14,651 bases of DNA from Selenomonas sp. Lineage in GTDB: Bacteria > Bacillota > Negativicutes > Selenomonadales > Selenomonadaceae. Made by a program: the position numbers and the translations under genes. Positions 1 through 5,475 of this stretch are shown here, one piece after another. The stretch lies in assembly GCA_015265235.1 (NCBI GenBank), contig JABZYJ010000036.1, positions 1 through 14,651 of the forward strand, in the 5' to 3' direction. The stretch's first letter is position 1; each line of letters starts with the position of its first letter. The notes under the pieces are model-generated. The model searched no databases. It had not been told where the DNA came from and saw only the letters and a program-made list of their open reading frames with translations.

Positions 1-78
1 AAATGTATCGTCGATCAGGCGGAGTTTTTGAATCAGTACACGATACTCCGCAGGAACGTCCTTCTTGATGATGCTCAC
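1..78 (-). CDS. Partial leftward gene, possible PD-(D/E)XK nuclease-type transposase
   Basis: Only the first 26 codons are in the window; the rest lies beyond the left edge. Read on the minus strand from a GTG at 78-76, the product begins MSIIKKDVPAEYRVLIQ and continues to RLIDDTF. A GAGGAGGGG ribosome site lies 9 bases before the GTG, and a good sigma-70-type promoter sits upstream (110-138), so a real gene start is well supported. The phrase 'KLRLIDDTF' resembles the N-terminus of Rpn/PDDEXK_2 family putative transposases that are common in Negativicutes, which often open with a 'L-DD-F' phrase. That identification rests on memory of family openings and 26 residues only; no catalytic residue is visible. 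It could equally be an unrelated hypothetical protein. Confidence 0.55.
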   Translation of the reverse strand, partial: MSIIKKDVPAEYRVLIQKLRLIDDTF

Positions 79-109
79 TGATTCGATCCCCTCCTCTTAC
101 TCTACTATC

Positions 110-138
110 ATAGTATGCATTGGGGCGAATATTGTCAA
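110..138 (-). promoter_or_regulatory. Sigma-70-type promoter for the leftward gene
   Basis: On the minus strand there is a perfect TTGACA -35 box (plus-strand 133-138), a 17-base spacer and a TACTAT -10 box (plus-strand 110-115). It lies about 30 bases upstream of the GTG start at 78 and its ribosome site. Spacing and sequence are close to consensus, so this is one of the more convincing promoters in the window. Confidence 0.7.
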
Positions 139-152
139 GGCAGGAATATCAA

Positions 153-210
153 GGTGCTCCTCGTTCAACGACAAAAGGAGCACCGCACGAAGGCCTCAGC
201 CTCATGCGGT
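153..210. repeat. Two adjoining intergenic hairpins of unknown role
   Basis: The first hairpin pairs GGTGCTCCT (153-161) perfectly with AGGAGCACC (176-184) around a 14-base loop. The second pairs ACCGCACGAAGGC (182-194) with GCCTCATGCGGT (199-210), with one mismatch and one bulge and a 4-base loop. They share three bases, so the two stems cannot both be complete at once. Neither is followed by a T-run on either strand, so they are not good intrinsic terminators. They lie upstream of the leftward promoter. No coding sequence is supported here. Confidence 0.45.
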
Positions 211-234
211 ACTCCCGTGAATCGTTTGACTAAT

Positions 235-321
235 GGAATCGCTGATAAAGCAGTCTCTCCGTTTAGCGTAGATTTTCGCCGACGTGCGGGAAAAAGATAC
301 GTCAAGATGCCGCGGCATTGA
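235..321 (+). repeat. Partial or diverged copy of the dispersed MITE-like repeat
   Basis: This segment shares several blocks in order with the reverse complement of the element at 4499-4659. The blocks are the terminal GGAATCGCTGATAAA, then GCGTAGATTTT, then CGCCGA.GTGCGGG, then AAAAAGAT.CGTCAAGATG. Compared with that copy it lacks an internal stretch of roughly 55 bases carrying a hairpin, and its right-hand terminal repeat is not recognisable. It is therefore a decayed or internally deleted copy in the opposite orientation. A short open frame crosses it, but that is explained by the repeat and not by a gene. Confidence 0.7.
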
Positions 322-364
322 TCCGAGCGTCCGAATAGGATGTCAGTATTGCCTCCCAGTACAG

Positions 365-413
365 AAAGCCCCCCCTCTGCAACATTTATTATGCAAAGGT
401 GGGGGCTTTGTGT
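365..413 (+). terminator. Terminator-like GC-rich hairpin upstream of secA
   Basis: AAAGCCCCCCCTCTGCA (365-381) pairs with TGCAAAGGTGGGGGCTTT (392-409), leaving a short A/T-rich loop and a stem of about 16 pairs with minor imperfections. The following bases (TTTGTGTT) are T-rich in the rightward direction only. That fits an intrinsic terminator for rightward transcripts, yet no rightward gene precedes it in this window: only repeats and a leftward gene start are present. It may be the leftover terminator of a gene now separated by insertions (in many Firmicutes hpf precedes secA), but that is inference. The -35 region of the secA promoter falls inside its right arm. Confidence 0.6.
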
Positions 414-419
414 TATAAT
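410..419 (+). promoter_or_regulatory. Extended -10 promoter for secA
   Basis: A perfect TATAAT lies at 414-419, preceded by TG one base upstream (TGTTATAAT), which is the extended -10 form. No good -35 box is found at 17 bases: the site is occupied by ATGCAA within the terminator-like hairpin. The distance to the secA start at 480 gives a leader of roughly 50-55 bases. A lone extended -10 can work without a -35, so the call is reasonable but unproven. Confidence 0.55.
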
Positions 420-479
420 GAAACGAATACTGTCTTTCAATCGTTTTATGATTACCAGCAGCACAGGAGTGTGAAATAT

Positions 480-3143
480 TTGTTCGGCATATCTTCGATT
501 CTCAAGCGATTCCTCGGCGACAACAACGACAAGGAGATCGCGCGCTACCGCGGCATCGTGGAGCAGATCAACGCGCTCGAGCCGTCGATGGTGAACCTCA
601 CGGACGACAAACTGACGGGCTATACGCAGAAATTCCGTGAGCGGCTCGCGCAGGGGGCGACGATGGAGGAGATCCTCCCCGAGGCGTTCGCGGTCGTGCG
701 TGAGACCTCGCGCCGCGTGCTCGGCATGCGGCATTTTGACGTACAGCTGATCGGCGGCATCTGCCTCCACGAGGGGCGCATCGCCGAGATGCGTACCGGC
801 GAGGGCAAGACGCTCGTCGCGACGACGGCGGTCTACCTCAACGCACTCGCGGGCAAGGGCGTCCACATGGTCACGGTCAACGACTACCTTGCACGCCGCG
901 ACAGCGAGTGGATGGGCAAACTCTACCGCTACCTCGGGCTGACGGTCGGCCTCATCGCACATAACATGGACTTTCCCGAGCGCAAGGCGGCGTATGCCGC
1001 CGACGTGACGTTCGGCACGAACAACGAGTTCGGCTTTGACTATCTGCGCGACAACATGGTGCTCTCCGAGAGCCAGATGGTGCAGCGTCACCTGCACTAT
1101 GCGATCGTTGACGAGGTGGACTCCATCCTCATCGACGAGGCGCGCACGCCGCTCATCATCTCGGGCCCGGGCACGAAGTCGACGGACAACTACCGCGTCA
1201 TGGCGGAGGCCGTCCGCCACCTGAAGGAGGGCGAGGACTACACCGTCGATGAGAAGGCCAAGACCGTCGCGCCGACGGACTCCGCCGTCCCGAAGATCGA
1301 GAAGATCGTCGGCATCTCGAACCTCTACGCACCCGAGAACATCGAGCTCTCGCACTGCTTTACGGCAGCACTGCGCGCCAAGGCGCTCATGCACCGCGAC
1401 CGCGACTACGTCGTGAAGGGCGATGAGATCATCATCGTCGATGAGTTCACGGGCCGCCTCATGGAGGGGCGCCGCTACTCCGACGGCCTCCATCAGGCGA
1501 TCGAGGCGAAGGAGGGCGTCAAGATCCAGCGCGAGTCGCAGACGCTCGCGAGCATCACGTTCCAGAACTATTTCCGCATGTATGACAAACTCGCGGGCAT
1601 GACGGGCACGGCAAAGACGGAGGAAAATGAGTTCCTCAAGATCTACAAGCTGCCCGTCATCGTCATCCCGACGAACAAGCCCATCCGCCGCGTCGACGAG
1701 CCGGATGTCATCTACAAGACCAAGGCGGGCAAGTATCGCGCCGTCGGACAGGCGGTCAAGGAGATCCACGAGACGGGGCAGCCCGTCCTCATCGGTACGA
1801 CCTCCATCGTGCAGTCCGAGGAGATGTCGCACGTCCTGAAGAAAAACGGCATCCCGCACGTCGTGCTGAACGCGAAGTTCCATGAAAAGGAAGCCGAGAT
1901 CGTTGCCAATGCAGGGCAAAAGGGCGCGGTCACGATCGCGACCAACATGGCGGGCCGCGGCACGGACATCAAGCTCGGCGAGGGCGTCGAGGAGCTCGGC
2001 GGTCTCTACATCATCGGCACGGAGCGGCATGAGTCGCGGCGCATCGACAATCAGCTGCGCGGCCGCTCGGGTCGTCAGGGCGACCCCGGTGCGTCGAAGT
2101 TCTTCCTCTCACTGGAGGACGATCTCATGCGCCTCTTTGCCTCCGACCGCATCGCGGGCATCATGGATCGCCTCGGCATGGACGAGGACGAGCCGATCGA
2201 GCACGCGATCATCACGCGCTCGGTGGAGCACGCGCAGAAAAAAGTCGAGGCACGAAATTTCGACATCCGCAAACACGTCCTCGAGTACGACGATGTCATG
2301 AATCAGCAGCGCGAGGTCATCTACGGTGAGCGCAAGAAGATCCTGCTCGGTGAGAACCTGCGCGACAACATCCTCGCGATGGTAAGGCACATCATCAAGG
2401 ACGAGATGGCGCAGTACGCGAACGAGAAACTCTACCCCGAGGAATGGCAGCTCGATGCACTCATCGAGGACGCGGAGAAGGTCTACGCCCCGAAGGGACG
2501 CCTCAAGAAGGCGGAGCTCGAGGTGCTCGCGCGCGACGAGATCCAAGAGGAACTGGAGAAGGTCGCCGAGGAGGGCTACAAGAACCGCGAGCTGATGTTC
2601 GGCGAGGAGAATATGCGCGAGCTCGAAAAGGTCGTCATGCTCCGCGTCGTCGATCAGAAGTGGATGGATCACCTCGATCACATGGACATGCTGCGCGAGG
2701 GAATCAACCTGCGCGCCTATGGACAGCGCAACCCTCTCGTCGAGTACAAGATCGAGGCGCTCACGATGTTCGAGGAGATGGAGGCGGCGATCATGGATCA
2801 GATCGCCTCGCTCATGTACCATGTGAGCATCGTCACGCCGGTGGGTCCCGCACAGGAGGGCACGGTGGACGGCAGTGCGCCGGCTGCGGCGGAGGGGGCG
2901 GCGCCCCTGCCCGCGCCCGTCGTGGATGCGGCGGCACAGCAGCGCGCCGAGCAGCTGCTCGCACGTGAGCGCTCGAAGCTCGAGAACCATCTCATGAACG
3001 CGCGCGTCTCGCACGGCGATGAGTCTGCGCCTGCCGAGGCAAAGGCGGAGAAGAATGAGGACGGCAAAAAGATCGGGCGCAACGATCCGTGTCCCTGCGG
3101 CAGCGGCAAGAAGTATAAGAACTGTCACGGGAAGGATAAGTAG
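480..3143 (+). CDS. secA: Protein translocase ATPase SecA
   Basis: SecA is the cytosolic and membrane-associated motor ATPase that drives preproteins through SecYEG. The 887-residue product has the usual length and architecture. It shows Walker A at about residues 104-111 (MRTGEGKT), the [12 protein letters not shown] motif near 211-222, the helicase-type NMAGRGTDI and [11 protein letters not shown] motifs, the C-terminal scaffold and wing, and a final SEC-C zinc-binding tail ([13 protein letters not shown]) that contacts SecB or ribosomes. I chose TTG at 480 because AGGAG (465-469) lies 10 bases upstream and the protein then begins [13 protein letters not shown], matching family N-termini. 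An in-frame ATG at 399 lies inside the terminator-like hairpin and before the promoter, so it is excluded. A low-complexity Ala/Pro/Glu linker precedes the zinc tail. prfB follows, as in many Firmicutes, but is separated by 308 bases of repeats. Confidence 0.97.
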   Translation: MFGISSILKRFLGDNNDKEIARYRGIVEQINALEPSMVNLTDDKLTGYTQKFRERLAQGATMEEILPEAFAVVRETSRRVLGMRHFDVQLIGGICLHEGRIAEMRTGEGKTLVATTAVYLNALAGKGVHMVTVNDYLARRDSEWMGKLYRYLGLTVGLIAHNMDFPERKAAYAADVTFGTNNEFGFDYLRDNMVLSESQMVQRHLHYAIVDEVDSILIDEARTPLIISGPGTKSTDNYRVMAEAVRHLKEGEDYTVDEKAKTVAPTDSAVPKIEKIVGISNLYAPENIELSHCFTAALRAKALMHRDRDYVVKGDEIIIVDEFTGRLMEGRRYSDGLHQAIEAKEGVKIQRESQTLASITFQNYFRMYDKLAGMTGTAKTEENEFLKIYKLPVIVIPTNKPIRRVDEPDVIYKTKAGKYRAVGQAVKEIHETGQPVLIGTTSIVQSEEMSHVLKKNGIPHVVLNAKFHEKEAEIVANAGQKGAVTIATNMAGRGTDIKLGEGVEELGGLYIIGTERHESRRIDNQLRGRSGRQGDPGASKFFLSLEDDLMRLFASDRIAGIMDRLGMDEDEPIEHAIITRSVEHAQKKVEARNFDIRKHVLEYDDVMNQQREVIYGERKKILLGENLRDNILAMVRHIIKDEMAQYANEKLYPEEWQLDALIEDAEKVYAPKGRLKKAELEVLARDEIQEELEKVAEEGYKNRELMFGEENMRELEKVVMLRVVDQKWMDHLDHMDMLREGINLRAYGQRNPLVEYKIEALTMFEEMEAAIMDQIASLMYHVSIVTPVGPAQEGTVDGSAPAAAEGAAPLPAPVVDAAAQQRAEQLLARERSKLENHLMNARVSHGDESAPAEAKAEKNEDGKKIGRNDPCPCGSGKKYKNCHGKDK

Positions 3144-3154
3144 AGACAGGATTT

Positions 3155-3324
3155 GATGTATGTCCAACGCGAATGCTTAGTTCCGCAAGCGGTCGGGCAC
3201 TTATCTGCCTAAATACCGGCGCACTTCTTAAACGCGCTTCGCTTGAACGAAAGAAGTACGCCGGGGGCAGAACGTGCCCTTTGCTCCGCTTGCTCCACTA
3301 GGATTCGCTTTTGGACAATACATC
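3155..3324. repeat. 170-bp imperfect inverted repeat, MITE-like or structured element
   Basis: The two halves of this element pair over nearly their whole length. From outside inward the matched blocks are GATGTA(T)TGTCCAA, GCGAAT..TAG, GCAAGCGG, GGGCAC.T.TCTGCC and CGGCG.ACTTCTT. The innermost stem is CCGGCGCACTTCTT (3217-3230) against AAGAAGTACGCCGG (3250-3263). A roughly 20-base centre remains unpaired. No clear target-site duplication flanks it and there is no transposase, so a non-autonomous element or a large RNA hairpin are both possible. No T-run follows, so it is not a standard terminator. It fills most of the gap between secA and prfB; a 61-codon open frame beginning inside it is an artefact of the repeat. 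Confidence 0.7.
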
Positions 3325-3397
3325 GCCCCCTTTACGCCCAAAGCCTCCCCCGTCGGTACGGGGGAGGGGGACCATGTGCAGCATGGTGGAAGGGGCG
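3324..3397. repeat. REP-like element folding as a three-way junction
   Basis: An outer stem pairs CGCCCC (3324-3329) with GGGGCG (3392-3397). Inside it are two hairpins: CCTCCCCCGT (3344-3353) with ACGGGGGAGG (3358-3367) around CGGT, a perfect 10-bp stem, and ACCATG with CATGGT (about 3371-3387). This nested form resembles the small palindromic CCTCCCCC/GGGGGAGG repeats found between genes in many Firmicutes. It adjoins the larger inverted repeat and ends about 55 bases before prfB. It has no downstream T-run. No convincing promoter for prfB was found between it and the prfB start. Confidence 0.6.
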
Positions 3398-3451
3398 CTT
3401 TGAACGGTCCGCTCTTATATCACGTTGAACTTACATTTTAAGGAATAAACT

Positions 3452-4444
3452 ATGCTGGAAGATCTGAAACCGACACTGAATGATCTGGGCGAAAAGCTCG
3501 ATCAGATGCGCATCTCGCTCGAGATCCCCGCGAAGGAGGAGAAGATCGCCGAGCTCGAGTACAAGATGGGCGAGCCGTCTTTCTGGGACGACGCGGCGGC
3601 GGCGCAGAAGCTGAATCAGGAACTCGCCGCGCTGAAGGGCGGCGTCGATACCTACAAGGGGCTCATGGCAAAGTACGAGGATGCCGAGACGCTCTACGAG
3701 ATGGGCATCGAGGAGGGGGATGCGTCCATGGAGGACGACATCCGCGCCGAGCTCGATCTCATCGCGGAGGGACTTGAGACCCTGCAGCTCGAGGTGCTGC
3801 TCTCGGGCGACTACGATGCGAACGATGCCATCCTGACGCTCCATGCGGGCGCGGGCGTCAAGTCCGCGACGCTCTTCATCAAGGGGCACAACGCCTACGG
3901 CTTTTTGAAATCCGAGAAGGGCGTTCACCGTCTCGTGCGCATCTCGCCGTTTGACTCGCAGGCGCGTCGGCACACGTCGTTCTCCGCGTGCGATGTCATG
4001 CCCGAGATCGACGATGCGGTCGAGGTGCCGATCAACATGGACGATGTGCGCGTCGACTACTACCGCGCGAGCGGCGCGGGCGGACAGCACATCAACAAGA
4101 CCTCGTCCGCCGTGCGCATGACGCATGAGCCGACGGGCATCGTTGTGCAGTGCCAGAACGAGCGCTCACAGCTCCAGAACAAGGAGCAGTGTATGAAGAT
4201 GCTCCGCGCGAAGCTCTTTGAGCTCGAACAGGAGAAAAAGGAAGAGGAGATCGCGAAGCTCGAGGGCGTCCAGCAGAAGATCGAGTGGGGCAGCCAGATC
4301 CGCTCCTACGTGTTCCAGCCCTATACGATGGTGAAGGACGTGCGCACGAACGCCGAGACAGGCAACGTGCAGGCGGTCATGGACGGCGAGATCGACCCAT
4401 TCATCCGCGCGTATCTCAACGCCAAGGCAAATCACGAGTTTTAA
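3452..4444 (+). CDS. prfB: Peptide chain release factor 2 with an internal in-frame deletion
   Basis: RF2 recognises UGA and UAA stop codons in the ribosomal A site and triggers release of the finished protein. The 330-residue product has the coiled N-terminal domain, the SPF stop-codon tripeptide (165-167) in RISPFDS, the catalytic GGQ loop (210-212) in GAGGQHINKT, and the conserved C-terminus (WGSQIRSYVF, GNVQAVMDG). AAGGA stands 8 bases before ATG 3452. Two things are odd. The segment that normally follows 'HAGAG' (about 38 residues, opening GTE.QDW and ending PGDEAG) is absent: HAGAG (131-135) runs straight into VKSATL. Also the programmed +1 frameshift site is absent, because the usual CTT-TGA-C position reads CTC GAG. 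Length plus 38 gives the usual 368. The gap removes part of the domain that carries the SPF loop, so function is uncertain; it may be a natural allele or an assembly error. Confidence 0.93.
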   Translation: MLEDLKPTLNDLGEKLDQMRISLEIPAKEEKIAELEYKMGEPSFWDDAAAAQKLNQELAALKGGVDTYKGLMAKYEDAETLYEMGIEEGDASMEDDIRAELDLIAEGLETLQLEVLLSGDYDANDAILTLHAGAGVKSATLFIKGHNAYGFLKSEKGVHRLVRISPFDSQARRHTSFSACDVMPEIDDAVEVPINMDDVRVDYYRASGAGGQHINKTSSAVRMTHEPTGIVVQCQNERSQLQNKEQCMKMLRAKLFELEQEKKEEEIAKLEGVQQKIEWGSQIRSYVFQPYTMVKDVRTNAETGNVQAVMDGEIDPFIRAYLNAKANHEF

Positions 4445-4455
4445 GGAATCGCATT

Positions 4456-4489
4456 CACATGCCTCTCGTGAACACATCGAGGCCATGTG
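4456..4489 (+). terminator. Weak candidate hairpin after prfB
   Basis: CACATGCCTC (4456-4465) pairs with GAGGCCATGTG (4479-4489) with a one-base bulge and a 13-base loop, starting 11 bases after the prfB stop. The following bases (TATACTTTAGG) contain only a short T-run, so terminator activity is doubtful. The repeat element beginning at 4499 may have replaced the original tail. Confidence 0.3.
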
Positions 4490-4498
4490 TATACTTTA

Positions 4499-4659
4499 GG
4501 AAGCACTGATAAATTCAGCACTACCATCTTGACGCATCTTTTTCGCCCGCACTTCGGCGGAAAATCCTCCACATAGCCTTTGCTATGCGTCCGGTTTTCC
4601 ACCTTGTTCGGACAAAAAATCTACGCCAATCTGGCAGACTTCATTTTATCAGCGATTCC
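4499..4659. mobile_element. MITE-like element with terminal inverted repeats
   Basis: The ends are 15-bp inverted repeats: GGAAGCACTGATAAA (4499-4513) and TTTATCAGCGATTCC (4645-4659), differing at two positions. A TTA triplet flanks both sides (4496-4498 and 4660-4662), consistent with a 3-bp target duplication. The interior is non-coding and contains a hairpin around CATAGC-CTTT-GCTATG, with flanking GGAAAA and TTTTCC extending the stem. At 161 bp with no transposase it fits a non-autonomous miniature element. A related, shorter copy in the opposite orientation lies at 235-321. It ends 10 bases before the -35 box of the perR promoter, so it could affect that gene. Apart from the hairpin at 4456-4489 and the perR promoter, nothing else is seen between prfB and perR. 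Confidence 0.75.
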
Positions 4660-4668
4660 TTAGGACTA

Positions 4669-4702
4669 TTGACAGAAACCTGTGGATAGAGTATTATAAT
4701 AC
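4669..4702 (+). promoter_or_regulatory. perR promoter with overlapping 12-bp palindrome
   Basis: A perfect TTGACA lies at 4669-4674. Two -10 candidates overlap: TATTAT (4692-4697, spacer 17) and TATAAT (4695-4700, spacer 20). A perfect 12-bp palindrome GTATTATAATAC covers 4691-4702 and thus the -10 region. PerR boxes are AT-rich palindromes of the TTATAAT-N-ATTATAA type; this site resembles half of one but does not match the full 7-1-7 form. Autoregulation by the PerR product is a reasonable guess, not a demonstrated site. Confidence 0.6.
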
Positions 4703-4745
4703 ATAAATAATAATGATTTTAGATTTATAGGAATTAGGGATTACT

Positions 4746-5195
4746 ATGCGCGAACGTACATTATTAACGCCGAGCGAAGTGACGGACATCCTTCGCCGGA
4801 ACAAGAAGAAAGTAACACCGCAGCGGCTTGCCGTCTATGCGGCTCTTGCCGATACGACAGAGCATCCGACGGCGGAGACGCTCTATAAGGAGCTGCGCGC
4901 CGACTATCCGACCATGAGTCTGGCGACGGTCTATAAGTCCCTCGACGCGTTCTGCGAGATCGGCATTGTCCGCGAGCTGAATGTGGGCGAGGAGGCATTT
5001 CGTTATGATGCGGATATATCGCCGCATCCCCACATCCGCTGTATGTCCTGTGACAGGGTGGCGGACGTCCCGATTACGGCGCTTCCGGCACTGGACAAGA
5101 ATGTTGCGTCGGTGACGGGGTACCGCATCGTCTCTCAGCAGATGTATTTCTTCGGGTACTGCCCCGAATGCCAAAAGAAGAAAGCAGGAGCATAA
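4746..5195 (+). CDS. perR: Fur-family regulator of PerR type (peroxide sensor)
   Basis: This 149-residue DNA-binding protein is a Fur-family metalloregulator. An N-terminal winged helix (with TPQRLAVYAAL and SLATVYKSL) is followed by a metal-binding dimer domain. The structural zinc site is visible as C99-x-x-C102 and C139-x-x-C142. The sensor-site residues of PerR are all in place: H40 (HPTAETLY), D88 (RYD), H94 and H96 (HPHIRC) and D107 (RVADV). An aspartate at the last position, where Fur proteins carry glutamate, favours PerR. PerR represses peroxide-defence genes and is inactivated when iron-catalysed oxidation damages its histidines. Its ribosome site is AGGG, 6 bases before the ATG. 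The gene stands alone between a MITE-like element with a promoter downstream of it and a strong terminator, so it is probably monocistronic. No peroxide-defence gene is adjacent. Confidence 0.88.
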   Translation: MRERTLLTPSEVTDILRRNKKKVTPQRLAVYAALADTTEHPTAETLYKELRADYPTMSLATVYKSLDAFCEIGIVRELNVGEEAFRYDADISPHPHIRCMSCDRVADVPITALPALDKNVASVTGYRIVSQQMYFFGYCPECQKKKAGA

Positions 5196-5230
5196 GGGAA
5201 CTACTCTGCCATTTACGGTTTCGCTTGACG

Positions 5231-5273
5231 ACACTCATACGAACTGAAATACAGTATCGTATGGGTGTTTTTT
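5231..5273 (+). terminator. Intrinsic terminator after perR
   Basis: ACACTCATACGAACTG (5231-5246) pairs with CAGTATCGTATGGGTGT (5252-5268) with one mismatch and one bulge, around a 5-base loop, and is followed directly by a run of six T. It lies about 35 bases after the perR stop. This is the best intrinsic terminator in the window and separates perR from the polysaccharide cluster. Confidence 0.85.
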
Positions 5274-5475
5274 GTGAATAGAAAAGAACATATTTTTATT
5301 AATGTACTTCTTCATAAATTTTACTCAATTCAAATTAAGTTTACTGCACTTTTCTCGATAGTTATATATAGGTCAATCATCCTACTCGAAAACAGAATTA
5401 TGGAACTATTTTCTTTAAATTATAAGAGAGAAAAAATTAAAAGAAAATAAATCAATTTATGAAAGGATAAGGCGG
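5274..5475 (+). promoter_or_regulatory. AT-rich leader and candidate promoter of the exopolysaccharide cluster
   Basis: This 200-base stretch is strikingly AT-rich compared with the genes around it. A candidate promoter is TTTACT (5340-5345), a 17-base spacer and TATATA (5363-5368), which would give a leader of about 100 bases. An AAGGA ribosome site lies just before the ATG at 5476. The -35 box is weak and other AT-rich hexamers exist, so the exact promoter is uncertain. No riboswitch fold was recognised. A 61-codon open frame across this AT-rich DNA lacks gene-like composition and is not called. Confidence 0.4.

Noticed and set aside
115..321. Small forward open frame at the left edge
   Set aside because: It crosses hairpins and a partial dispersed repeat and lacks a ribosome site.
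399..479. Longer SecA start at ATG 399
   Set aside because: It lies in the terminator-like hairpin and upstream of the TATAAT box, has no ribosome site, and the extra residues do not match SecA N-termini.
165..2030. Long minus-strand open frame opposite secA
   Set aside because: It mirrors secA codon structure in GC-rich DNA, has low-complexity Arg/Leu/Asp/Val composition and no recognisable domain.
2109..3167. Minus-strand open frame opposite the 3' part of secA
   Set aside because: Same reason: an antisense shadow of a highly conserved gene with no domain or ribosome site supporting it.
3217..3263. Inner stem of the large inverted repeat as a secA terminator
   Set aside because: The stem is strong but no T-run follows on either strand and pairing continues outward for the full 170 bp.
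3243..3428. Small forward open frame between secA and prfB
   Set aside because: It lies in the inverted repeat and REP-like element, has no ribosome site, and its composition follows the repeats.
5265..5450. Small forward open frame before the porin-like gene
   Set aside because: It starts inside the perR terminator, lies in AT-rich DNA and has no good ribosome site.
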